This document shows, in pieces, positions 9,044 through 17,052 of a stretch of 64,000 bases of DNA. The notes under the pieces were generated by a model that was not told the DNA's origin, searched no databases, and saw only the letters and a list, made by a program, of their open reading frames with translations. The position numbers and the translations under genes were made by a program. The DNA comes from Arthrobacter sp. 31Y (GTDB taxonomy: Bacteria; Actinomycetota; Actinomycetes; Actinomycetales; Micrococcaceae). The stretch is taken from NCBI RefSeq assembly GCF_000526335.1, contig NZ_JAFW01000001.1, positions 3,038,001 to 3,102,000 of the forward strand, written 5' to 3'. The stretch's first letter is position 1; each line of letters opens with the position of its first letter.

Positions 9044-10453
9044 ATGAACGTTCAGCACCAGTCCGTCGGCCGCCGTGGATTCCTGCGCGGAGCACTCGCA
9101 GCAGCCGTGCTCGTGCCCATGGGGGGAACCATCGCTTCCTGTGCCGCAGGCGGAGGCACCACCACCACCGGCCCCACAGGCACAGTATCGGACACCAACC
9201 CGTTCGGCATGGCTGACAAGGCCGCTCTCGACGCCGTGATCTTCAAGGGCGGTTACGGCATCGATTACGTCGAGTTCGCCGGCAAGATCTTCGAAAAGAC
9301 GCATGAGGGCTCCACTGCAAAGATTTCTCCGTCCACGGATATTGCGCAGGAACTTCAGCCGCGCTTCGTCGGTGGCAACCCGCCGGACCTGATCGATAAC
9401 TCCGGCGCGAAGGCCATCGGCTTCAGCACCATCCTTGCCCAGCTTGAAGACCTCACCAGCGTTGTAGAGGCCAAGAACCTTGAGGGCAAGGTCATCAAGG
9501 ACACCCTGTACACCGGCGTACTGGCTCCAGGTACCTTCGACGGCAAGCTCGCCGCCTTGAACTACGTGCTGACTGTATTTGCCATGTGGTACTCGGATTC
9601 CCTCCTCAAGGAAAACGGCTGGACGCTGCCGAAGACCTGGGATGAGATGTACAGCCTGGGCGAGCAGGCCAAGGCCAAGGGCAAGTACCTGTTCGTATGG
9701 GGCAAGGAAGCTGCCACGTACTACCAGGAGATGGCCATCGCCTCCGCCATCAAGGAAGGTGGCGACGAAGTCCGCATCGGCCTGGAGAACCTCACGGCTG
9801 ATTCGTGGTCCCACCCGGCCATCCAGTCGGTCTTCACTGCGCTGGACAAGATCGTGAAGGCCGGCTTCATGAAGCCCGGTGGCTCCGGCACCCAGTTCAC
9901 GGCAGCTCAGGCACAGTGGACCAACGCCCAGGAGGCCGTGTTCTACCCGTCCGGTTCCTGGATCGAGAACGAAATGAAGGATCAGACAAAGGCAGGCTTC
10001 AACATGATGGGTGCCCCGGTACCCACTGCCAGCGCCAGCCCGAAGTTGCCGTACACCTCGCTCCACAGCGCGGCAGGCGAACCGTTCATTGTTCCGTCAC
10101 AGGGCAAGAACGCAGCCGGTGGCAAGGAACTGCTCCGCATCATGCTCTCCAAGGAAGCTGCAACCAACTTCGCCAAGACCAAGCTGGCACCCACCATCGT
10201 CAAGGACACAGTCCCGGCCGACGGTTTCGGTTCCACGGCATTGGTGTCGCAGACCAAGTTGCTGGCTGACGCCGGTGAGGACATCTTCACCTGGAACTTC
10301 ATTGACCTCTACGGAACCAACAAGGACCAGCTGGTTGTCTGGAACACCTTCCTGGACGGCAAGTCCGACGTCGCAACCCTCACCTCCGCACTGCAGAACA
10401 TCTCGGACAAGGTCCGCAACGACAGCTCGGTCAAGAAGATCGAAGTGAAGTGA
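9044..10453 (+). CDS. ngcE: N-acetylglucosamine/diacetylchitobiose-type ABC transporter substrate-binding lipoprotein
   Basis: A 469-residue solute-binding protein. The signal has a twin-arginine motif (RRGFLRG, residues 10-16) and a lipobox (IASC, Cys33), so it is probably a Tat-exported lipoprotein. The segments NPFGM, VIFKGGYG, ELQPRFVGGNPPDLIDNSGA and LAALNYVLTVFAMWYS are those I associate with the NgcE branch that binds GlcNAc and chitobiose. It overlaps the first permease by 4 nt (GTGA). The sugar is inferred from family resemblance and might be another amino-sugar. Confidence 0.82.
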   Translation: MNVQHQSVGRRGFLRGALAAAVLVPMGGTIASCAAGGGTTTTGPTGTVSDTNPFGMADKAALDAVIFKGGYGIDYVEFAGKIFEKTHEGSTAKISPSTDIAQELQPRFVGGNPPDLIDNSGAKAIGFSTILAQLEDLTSVVEAKNLEGKVIKDTLYTGVLAPGTFDGKLAALNYVLTVFAMWYSDSLLKENGWTLPKTWDEMYSLGEQAKAKGKYLFVWGKEAATYYQEMAIASAIKEGGDEVRIGLENLTADSWSHPAIQSVFTALDKIVKAGFMKPGGSGTQFTAAQAQWTNAQEAVFYPSGSWIENEMKDQTKAGFNMMGAPVPTASASPKLPYTSLHSAAGEPFIVPSQGKNAAGGKELLRIMLSKEAATNFAKTKLAPTIVKDTVPADGFGSTALVSQTKLLADAGEDIFTWNFIDLYGTNKDQLVVWNTFLDGKSDVATLTSALQNISDKVRNDSSVKKIEVK

Positions 10454-11475
10454 CCTCAGTGAAAACTCAGCAGAGCCGGAACGACGACGGCCTGGCCGCC
10501 GTCGTTCCGGCGAAAGCCCCACCGCAAGTGATAAGGCGGCGGCGTAAGCCATTGACATGGGACAAGGTCAGTTTCTTTGCGGTGTTCCTCGGGCTGCCGT
10601 TGGCGATCTACCTGTTGTTCGTTATTTGGCCCTTTATCCAGGCCTTCGGATATTCGCTGACGGACTGGTCCGGTTTCTCTCCCAACCAGAACTTCATCGG
10701 CCTCGAAAACTACGTGAAGATCTTTACCGACGACATCTTCATGAAGGCCATGGGGAACAACATCCTCCTGGTCATCTTCCTCCCCATCATCACCATCATC
10801 CTGAGCCTGGTGCTTGCCTCGCTGGTGACCGTAGGCGGGAGCAGCAAAGGCCAGATCAAGGGCTTGCGCAACTCCAGCTTCTACCGCGTGGTTTCGTTCT
10901 TCCCGTACACCATCCCCGCGGTGGCTATCGGTATCATGTGGGGACAGATCTACGATCCCTCTGGTGGTCTGCTCAACGGTATCCTGACCGGCCTCGGTCT
11001 GGACCAGTTCAAGGACTTCGCCTGGCTGGGTGACAAGAACACCGCCATGATCGCCACCATGTTCGTCATTGTGTGGGGCTTCGTTGGCTTCTACATGGTT
11101 CTCTTCGTTGCCGGCATCAAGGGCATTCCCGCCGAGCTTTTCGAAGCCGCCAGGATTGATGGCGCAGGTCGCTTCCGCACCGCGGTGTCCATCACCATTC
11201 CACTGATCCGCGACAACATCCAGACCGCCTACATCTACATGGGCATTCTGGCGTTGGATGCGTTCGTTTACATGGCGGCGCTGAACTCCGGCGGTGGTCC
11301 GGACAACTCGACGCTGGTCATGGCGCAGCAGTTGTTCTTCACGGCATTCAGCAAGGGCCAGTTCGGACTCGCAAGCGCAATGGGCGTTGTGCTGGCCATC
11401 GCAACGCTGATTTTCTCCGGCTTGGTGTTCGTGGTCAACCGGCTCACCGGCGGCGACAAGGATGTGAGTCTGTAA
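10450..11475 (+). CDS. ngcF: ABC sugar permease, NgcF-like
   Basis: A 341-residue inner-membrane permease of the MalF type with about six helices after a 40-residue cytoplasmic N-terminus. The ATPase-docking EAA loop reads GIPAELFEAARIDGAG. Start GTG overlaps the ngcE-like stop, and the stop overlaps the next start (TAATG). The substrate follows from the binding protein. Confidence 0.85.
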   Translation: MTSVKTQQSRNDDGLAAVVPAKAPPQVIRRRRKPLTWDKVSFFAVFLGLPLAIYLLFVIWPFIQAFGYSLTDWSGFSPNQNFIGLENYVKIFTDDIFMKAMGNNILLVIFLPIITIILSLVLASLVTVGGSSKGQIKGLRNSSFYRVVSFFPYTIPAVAIGIMWGQIYDPSGGLLNGILTGLGLDQFKDFAWLGDKNTAMIATMFVIVWGFVGFYMVLFVAGIKGIPAELFEAARIDGAGRFRTAVSITIPLIRDNIQTAYIYMGILALDAFVYMAALNSGGGPDNSTLVMAQQLFFTAFSKGQFGLASAMGVVLAIATLIFSGLVFVVNRLTGGDKDVSL

Positions 11476-12368
11476 TGACAACCAAAGTCTCAACCCCGGA
11501 AAGGAAGTCACTGCACTTCCAACCGCGGACGCCGGCAACCACACCGGGTGACAAAGTGGTGGGAGCGGTGTCCCACACCGCGCTGACCATCTGGACGCTC
11601 ATCGTCATCCTTCCACTCCTGTGGACCTTCATGTCCTCTTTCAAGACGTCCAGCGAGATCTTCGCTTCGCCGTTCGCCTTGCCGGGTGAATGGAAGCTGG
11701 ATAACTACATCAAGGCCTGGAGCGAAGCCGGCATCGGCAGCGCCTTCCTCAACTCGATCATCGTCGTCGCAGTGGCACTGGTGATCGTGATGGTCCTTGG
11801 TGCCATGTGTGCCTACGTCCTGGCCCGGTACACCTTCCCGGGAAGCCGGGCCATCTACTACCTGATGCTGGCCGGCCTGACATTCCCGATCTTCCTGGCC
11901 ATGGTGCCGTTGTTCTTCGTCCTGAAGAACATGGGGCTCTTGAATACCTTGCCGGGACTCATCCTGGTGTACGTGGGCTTCGCGCTTCCGTTCACGGTGT
12001 TCTTCCTGTTCTCCTTCTTCAAGTCGCTGCCTCACGAAATCACTGAAGCAGCGGCGCTCGACGGGGCAGGGGAGTGGCGGACGTTCTTCCAGGTCATGCT
12101 GCCGATGGCCAAGCCGGGCCTCGCCTCGGTTGCCATTTTCAACTTCCTGGGCCTCTGGAACCAGTTCCTGATTCCGGTGTCCATCAACGCTGCCGGTCCG
12201 CGTGTCCTTTCCCAGGAACTCGCTGCCTTCGCCGGCCAGATGGGCTACGCCGTGGACTACGGCGCGCTGTTCGCAGCAGTCAGCGTCACCGTCATTCCGG
12301 TACTCATTGTGTACATCATCTTCCAGCGCCAGCTGCAGGGCTCCGTCTCGCAAGGCACCTCGAAGTAG
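11475..12368 (+). CDS. ngcG: ABC sugar permease, NgcG-like
   Basis: A 297-residue MalG-type permease with six predicted helices. The EAA loop is SLPHEITEAAALDGAGEW. It ends the operon, before a strong terminator hairpin. No ATPase gene follows; importers of this class commonly share a multitask ATPase (MsiK type) encoded elsewhere. Confidence 0.85.
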   Translation: MTTKVSTPERKSLHFQPRTPATTPGDKVVGAVSHTALTIWTLIVILPLLWTFMSSFKTSSEIFASPFALPGEWKLDNYIKAWSEAGIGSAFLNSIIVVAVALVIVMVLGAMCAYVLARYTFPGSRAIYYLMLAGLTFPIFLAMVPLFFVLKNMGLLNTLPGLILVYVGFALPFTVFFLFSFFKSLPHEITEAAALDGAGEWRTFFQVMLPMAKPGLASVAIFNFLGLWNQFLIPVSINAAGPRVLSQELAAFAGQMGYAVDYGALFAAVSVTVIPVLIVYIIFQRQLQGSVSQGTSK

Positions 12369-12390
12369 TACAACCACGCTAAAACAGCGT

Positions 12391-12438
12391 TCGACGGCGG
12401 TCGTCACCTAAAGGGGTGGCGGCCGCCGTCGGGTTTTT
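12391..12438 (+). terminator. Rho-independent terminator of the ngc-like operon
   Basis: The stem CGACGGCGGTCG (12392-12403) pairs with CGGCCGCCGTCG with one mismatch and is followed by GGTTTTTG. It lies 23 bases after the permease stop. Confidence 0.8.
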
Positions 12439-12539
12439 GTACAGCTCCCGCCCTTTAGAAGGCCAGTTAAGGGCATTTCCTGTACAAAAACTCTGTCAGG
12501 ATGGAAGGGATTCTGTAGTGCAACGAAAGGCAGAGGCCC

Positions 12540-12860
12540 GTGATCTTTATTGTGGTCAAGTTCAACGTCAAGCCCGATTGGTCCGAGCGCTGGCTGGATC
12601 TGGTGGCCGACTTCACCAAGGCGACCCGCGAAGAGCCCGGCAACCTGTGGTTCGACTGGTCCCGCAGTGTGGACAACCCCAACGAATTCGTCCTCGTGGA
12701 AGCCTTCCAGGACGATGCCGCTGAGGCCCACGTCAACAGCGAACACTTCAAGAAAGCCATGGCAGACATGCCGCAGGCACTCGTGGAGACCCCGCACATC
12801 ATCAGCCGCCAGTTCGAAGGCAGCGGATGGGACCGCATGGGTGAACTGACTATCGCTTAG
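12540..12860 (+). CDS. Antibiotic biosynthesis monooxygenase (ABM) family protein
   Basis: A 106-residue ferredoxin-like ABM-domain protein (IVVKFNVKPDWSERWLDLVADF; REEPGNLWFDW; FVLVEAFQDDAAEAHVNSEHF). Relatives such as YgiN are cofactor-free quinol monooxygenases or small stress proteins. The GTG start is preceded by a purine-rich stretch but no perfect ribosome site. It stands alone between a terminator and a convergent gene whose stop abuts it at 12861. The substrate cannot be read from sequence. Confidence 0.82.
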   Translation: MIFIVVKFNVKPDWSERWLDLVADFTKATREEPGNLWFDWSRSVDNPNEFVLVEAFQDDAAEAHVNSEHFKKAMADMPQALVETPHIISRQFEGSGWDRMGELTIA

Positions 12861-13154
12861 CTAGTCCTCGCTGTGCAGCTCCCGCTGCCGGGCGCTTAGC
12901 AGCTCAAACTCGGGCCGGGCAGCCACGAACCGTTCAATGGCGTCGAGCACTTGCTGAAGATGCGCGTGGTCCGGGGCCACCAGCGCAGCCCCAATCAATG
13001 AGCGCCGATGCTGCTCCTGCAGCCCTGTTTCGGCGGCAGAAACATCGAAGCGCCGCTTCAACTCGGCCACCAGGGGCCGAACCAGCGAGCGCTTCTCCTT
13101 GAGGCTATGGACGTCGCCCAAAAGGACGTCGAACTCAATCCAACCGATCCACAT
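12861..13154 (-). CDS. DUF503 (YlxP-like) protein
   Basis: A 97-residue DUF503 protein: the family hallmark DVHSLKEKRSLVRPLVAELKRRFDVSAAE is intact. In many bacteria this family sits beside rbfA/infB, suggesting a ribosome-related role, but here it stands alone. ATG at 13154 is the natural start. Confidence 0.88.
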   Translation of the reverse strand: MWIGWIEFDVLLGDVHSLKEKRSLVRPLVAELKRRFDVSAAETGLQEQHRRSLIGAALVAPDHAHLQQVLDAIERFVAARPEFELLSARQRELHSED

Positions 13155-13313
13155 GGTTCATTATCACCGCAGGTCAGCGGCCCGGGAACAGCGTCTTGAT
13201 GAAATCTTGATCAAACCCAGCAACACTCCTTGAGTTCCGTTCGGCAGTGTCTATGAGGTTGGCCTAAAACGGCCGACGGACTCATTCGCTGCTAGTTACT
13301 CAGGACTGACATC
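13155..13313 (+). promoter_or_regulatory. Promoter region of the polysaccharide locus with 11-bp direct repeat element
   Basis: A gene-free stretch between divergent genes. It holds TCTTGA at 13194-13199 and again at 13205-13210 (11-base period), followed by CAAACCCAGCA at 13212-13222. Almost the same 29-base element (25 of 29 identical) recurs at 19033-19061, before the diguanylate cyclase gene. Direct repeats one helical turn apart resemble OmpR-family response regulator boxes. A TTGAGT / TATGAG pair 16 bases apart (from 13230) could be the promoter. Confidence 0.6.
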
Positions 13314-15350
13314 GTGCCCCAAACCCCTGCCCGAACCCGCAACCGACCCCGTGCTGCGGGCATCATCCTCGCGTGCGCCGCAACCTTGGCGCTCAGTGCA
13401 CTCGCTTCTCCGGTAGCCAACGCCGCGCCCCCTGAAGGTGGAGCTCTCCAAACGTCCTCCGGAATCTCGGCCCTGGCCGGCCAAGCTGAGCAGACATTGG
13501 TGGTGCCGGTGACCGCAGGCCTGGAACCCACGCGGATCAAAGGCAGCATCATGGTCACAGGGACTCCCGAAAGCGCAGGGAAGCCCGAAGGCACCGTGCG
13601 GGCGACGGTGAACGGCCGGGTAGTCCTCGAAACCACTGCAGCGGCCATCATTCCGCTCGACGCCGCAGTGAGCAGCGCCGACGTCACCATTGCTGATAGT
13701 GCCAGCCAGCAGCTGACCGTGGGGCTGCAGTTCGTCCCGGCAACACCAACCATGTGCGTGGTTTCCAATGCCACGGCCACCCTCAACAACGTGGTGGTGG
13801 ATTTCAGCGGAACGGCCAAGGCTCCCACCACGGTAGGCGAGTTCTTCCCGGCGTCCGTGCCCGCCGTCGTGCTTCCCGTCCCCGCGGCGCCAAGTGCGGA
13901 CGTTTCCGCTGCGATCATGACCGCCTCAGCCGCCATGTCCCACCGCTACCCGGCCGCTGCCGTCAGCGTGGTTCCGGACGCCGAACTAGAGGCGCGCGCT
14001 GCGACCCTCCCCGTAGGCAGCCGAATCCTCAGCGTTATCGCGGACCAAGGAGAAACCGGCACCCGGCTCGCCACCGCAGCCGGCCTTCCGCAACTCATCC
14101 TCAGCGGCCACGACGAACAACTCCGCACCGCAGCCCGCGCGCTCGCCAGCGACAAGACGGCGCTCGCCGTGACGTCCTCGGTGTCCGGGCTGACCTCGGC
14201 GCTGCCCGCTTCGCCCGGCTTGACGCAGAGCCTGAAAGACCTCGGCAGCACTACCCTCAAGCTCTCCGGCTATGGCACCCCGGAATCGTATGTGGGCGTC
14301 ACCCAATCGCAGTTCGGCGGTCCGGTCTCCTCAGTGAAAGTCCAGCTCAAGGGCACGCACACGGCGGTCCCGGACAACGCCCAAGCCCAGCTTTCCGTCT
14401 TTTGGAACGACTACCTGCTGAGTTCAAAGAACCTCGACGGCGGTGACACCTTCACGGTGGACGCGGACGTTCCGGCCGGGCAGCTTCAGGCGAAGAACGG
14501 CCTGCGGATCCGCCTCGCAGCCCTTCCTGCCGGTGGAGATTGCACCGGACCGGCGGGCGTCATGCCCATGGAGGTCACCCTGGACACAGCGGGCAGCACC
14601 CTGACCGCCGTCCGCGGCGGTTCCACGAAAGCCGGATTCGCGCGCTTCCCGCAGTCGTTTGGCCAGAGCGTTCCCGTGGCCTTCGGTGACGACAACACCC
14701 AGGCGAACACCGTGAACGCGGCCACGCTGGTGGCGTCCTTGCAGCGTGACAGTGCCTCTTTGCTGGATCCCCGTGTGGTGGGCCTTGATACCTTGGCTGG
14801 CTCCAGTGATTCGGGGTTGGTAGTTGGTGCCACCGCTGAGGCAGCCAACAAGCTTTCGGCACCGCTGCGCTTGGCGGAGTTCCGCACCATCTCGCCGGAC
14901 GACGTCGAATATGGCGTGGGTGACTCTGCCCCGTTCGGTGTGTTGGAGGCTTTTGAACAGGGTGGCCGCGATCTGTTGCTTTTGGGCGCTTGGGCGCCGG
15001 AAAATGACATGGCTGCTGCATCCACCCTTCAGGCCTCGCTGGCCTCGCATGTGGGTGGTGTTGAAGGAGGCTGGGCGTCGCTGTCCCGGAACCTGCTGGT
15101 CACGCAGCCCTCAGGGGCTCCAGTGCTGTTGGAAAGCAATGCCCTTGTTCCCCAGAAGGCCGTTACTGACGATTACCGCCCGTATGCCTGGTGGATCGGC
15201 GGGGCGGTGCTGGTGCTGGCCCTCGCGTTCGCTGTGCGCACTTTGCTGATGAGGCGCCGTGCCAAGGAAGCACGGGCTTATGTGGATGCTGAAGAAAAGG
15301 TGAGCGAACCAGACTCCACTGGAACGCCGGAACCGGGTCATGGCAACTAG
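13314..15350 (+). CDS. BcsB-like secreted/membrane-anchored polysaccharide synthase accessory protein
   Basis: A 678-residue protein with a signal peptide (about residues 1-38, ending VANAAPPEG), a large extracytoplasmic region rich in beta and Ala/Ser/Thr segments, one C-terminal membrane helix at about residues 624-645 (WWIGGAVLVLALAFAVRTLLM), and a short charged tail. This layout (signal, twin carbohydrate-binding-like and flavodoxin-like domains, terminal anchor) is that of BcsB, the partner of the cellulose synthase catalytic subunit. Sequence identity to BcsB looks weak by eye, so the match is architectural. It overlaps the next gene by 11 bases and heads the glycosyltransferase operon. 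Start is GTG. Confidence 0.65.
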   Translation: MPQTPARTRNRPRAAGIILACAATLALSALASPVANAAPPEGGALQTSSGISALAGQAEQTLVVPVTAGLEPTRIKGSIMVTGTPESAGKPEGTVRATVNGRVVLETTAAAIIPLDAAVSSADVTIADSASQQLTVGLQFVPATPTMCVVSNATATLNNVVVDFSGTAKAPTTVGEFFPASVPAVVLPVPAAPSADVSAAIMTASAAMSHRYPAAAVSVVPDAELEARAATLPVGSRILSVIADQGETGTRLATAAGLPQLILSGHDEQLRTAARALASDKTALAVTSSVSGLTSALPASPGLTQSLKDLGSTTLKLSGYGTPESYVGVTQSQFGGPVSSVKVQLKGTHTAVPDNAQAQLSVFWNDYLLSSKNLDGGDTFTVDADVPAGQLQAKNGLRIRLAALPAGGDCTGPAGVMPMEVTLDTAGSTLTAVRGGSTKAGFARFPQSFGQSVPVAFGDDNTQANTVNAATLVASLQRDSASLLDPRVVGLDTLAGSSDSGLVVGATAEAANKLSAPLRLAEFRTISPDDVEYGVGDSAPFGVLEAFEQGGRDLLLLGAWAPENDMAAASTLQASLASHVGGVEGGWASLSRNLLVTQPSGAPVLLESNALVPQKAVTDDYRPYAWWIGGAVLVLALAFAVRTLLMRRRAKEARAYVDAEEKVSEPDSTGTPEPGHGN

Positions 15351-17052
15351 CGTTGCCACGCCTCGCCGGGCTGCCCACCGGCAGCCGGCGGTGCGTTCCC
15401 TGGTACTTCTGCGTTCCCTCGTACGTCCAGCCAAAAAGGGCTGGGAACGGCTCGGCGCCCCGGTAGCTGGCCGCAAGGTTCCCGGCACCAGGATCATCGC
15501 AGTAGCGGCCCTGTTGGTGGGCTACCTCGCGTGCTTGTACACGATTGGTCACGGCACCAACCTGGATTACTCCGACGCCCAAAGCCACCTGACCATCGCA
15601 CGCCGCATCTTTGACAGCAAGGCCCCAGGATTCGAACAGCTGGGTACCGTATGGCTGCCCATGCCACACCTGCTGCTGGCACCGTTCGTGCTGAACATGT
15701 GGCTGTTCAGCACGGGCTGGGCGGCCGGACTGCTGGGCATTCTGGCGCTGTCCGCCACAGCCACCGGTCTGTATCTCATTGCGGCCCGCCTCGGTTTGGG
15801 CCGTGCCGGCCGGCTTGCCACCACCTTGGTGGTCCTCGCGAATCCGGCAATCCTGTACGTCTACACCACGGCGCTGACCGAGCCCGTGCTGATCATGTGC
15901 ATGGTGGGCGGCATGGCGGGCCTGGCGCACTGGGCTACCAGCCGCCGTCGAATGAGTGCCGGAGAACTTGCCGTCTTCGCCGGTATTCCTTCAGCAGCTG
16001 CAGTTCTCTCGCGGTATGAAGGCTGGGCCTTGGTGATGACCGGAACGCTGTTCGTGGTGATCGTTTCCAAGCGTCGAACCGGCAATTGGCGCGAGGCCCT
16101 CATTATGGCCGGGGGTTACGTCATGATTCCCGCCGCGGCGGTGCTCTGGTGGATCTCCTATAACTGGGCCATCTACGGAGACCCGTTGGAGTTCATGTTC
16201 GGGCAATACTCTGCTTACGCGCAGCAGAAGAACATTACCGACGGCGGATTGCTGCCTACCAAGGGCAACGCCGGGCTCACGCTGACTACTTTCCATTGGT
16301 CGCTGCTGGAGACAGTGGGCGTGGTGGTCCTCGCGCTGGCGGCGTGCGGCGCCGTCGTTCTGGTCTTCAGGCGGGGCTTTGCCAACAGCACCTTGCTGGT
16401 GGCGGTGACCGGCAGTGCCTATGCGTTCGCGCTGCTGAGCCTCTTCCTGGGACAAACGGCCATCAACAACGATCATTCGCTGCCCTCCACCTGGTGGAAC
16501 AATCGCTTTGCGCTGACGGCCTTACCGTTGGTGGCCGTTCTGGTGGCAGTGTTCGTGCACGAAATCACCCGGCCCGCGCGGCTCAGGCCTTGGGGGACGG
16601 GTGCCCTGTTGGCGGGGCTGGTGCTGCAGAACGCGTGGTGGAACGAGGACCCCACAGGGCGGCTTGCCGTGCTGGCGGAGGGCAGGATGTCCGCTGAATC
16701 CACCAGCAACTCAACTGCCGCCGCGCGGTGGCTCAATGAGCACTATGAGTCCGGTGGAATACTGATGGACGAAAGTGCCCGCGGTAATGCCGTGCTGCCG
16801 GTGATGGGCATTCCGCTCAAGGAAATCTACAATCGCGCCTCGGGCGACTACTTTCAGCCCGCCCTGGAGGACCCGGCGAAGTCTGCCAAATGGGTGTTCG
16901 TCAACGTTGAGGCGGGGACCGGGGCACGCGACTCCGGCCCCACGGACCTGGTGTACCGGGCCATGGTCAAGAGCCCCTCCTTCACTGTCCGTTATTCTCT
17001 GGCGTTCTCCACGCCAACCCATCGGATCTATGAAAGGTCCTCCGACTCATGA
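15340..17052 (+). CDS. GT-C fold membrane glycosyltransferase (GT39/ArnT-like)
   Basis: A 570-residue polytopic membrane protein with about 10-12 helices. The first outer loop carries the acidic motif LDYSDAQSHLTIARR, followed by LGTVWLPMPH, as in lipid-phosphate-sugar dependent glycosyltransferases of the GT39/GT83 group. The C-terminal soluble part begins near residue 440. It probably transfers a sugar from a polyprenyl-phosphate donor outside the membrane. Placed between the BcsB-like gene and the processive GT2, with 11-nt and 4-nt overlaps, it may decorate the polymer or a protein of the locus. Donor and acceptor are unknown. Confidence 0.75.
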   Translation: MATSVATPRRAAHRQPAVRSLVLLRSLVRPAKKGWERLGAPVAGRKVPGTRIIAVAALLVGYLACLYTIGHGTNLDYSDAQSHLTIARRIFDSKAPGFEQLGTVWLPMPHLLLAPFVLNMWLFSTGWAAGLLGILALSATATGLYLIAARLGLGRAGRLATTLVVLANPAILYVYTTALTEPVLIMCMVGGMAGLAHWATSRRRMSAGELAVFAGIPSAAAVLSRYEGWALVMTGTLFVVIVSKRRTGNWREALIMAGGYVMIPAAAVLWWISYNWAIYGDPLEFMFGQYSAYAQQKNITDGGLLPTKGNAGLTLTTFHWSLLETVGVVVLALAACGAVVLVFRRGFANSTLLVAVTGSAYAFALLSLFLGQTAINNDHSLPSTWWNNRFALTALPLVAVLVAVFVHEITRPARLRPWGTGALLAGLVLQNAWWNEDPTGRLAVLAEGRMSAESTSNSTAAARWLNEHYESGGILMDESARGNAVLPVMGIPLKEIYNRASGDYFQPALEDPAKSAKWVFVNVEAGTGARDSGPTDLVYRAMVKSPSFTVRYSLAFSTPTHRIYERSSDS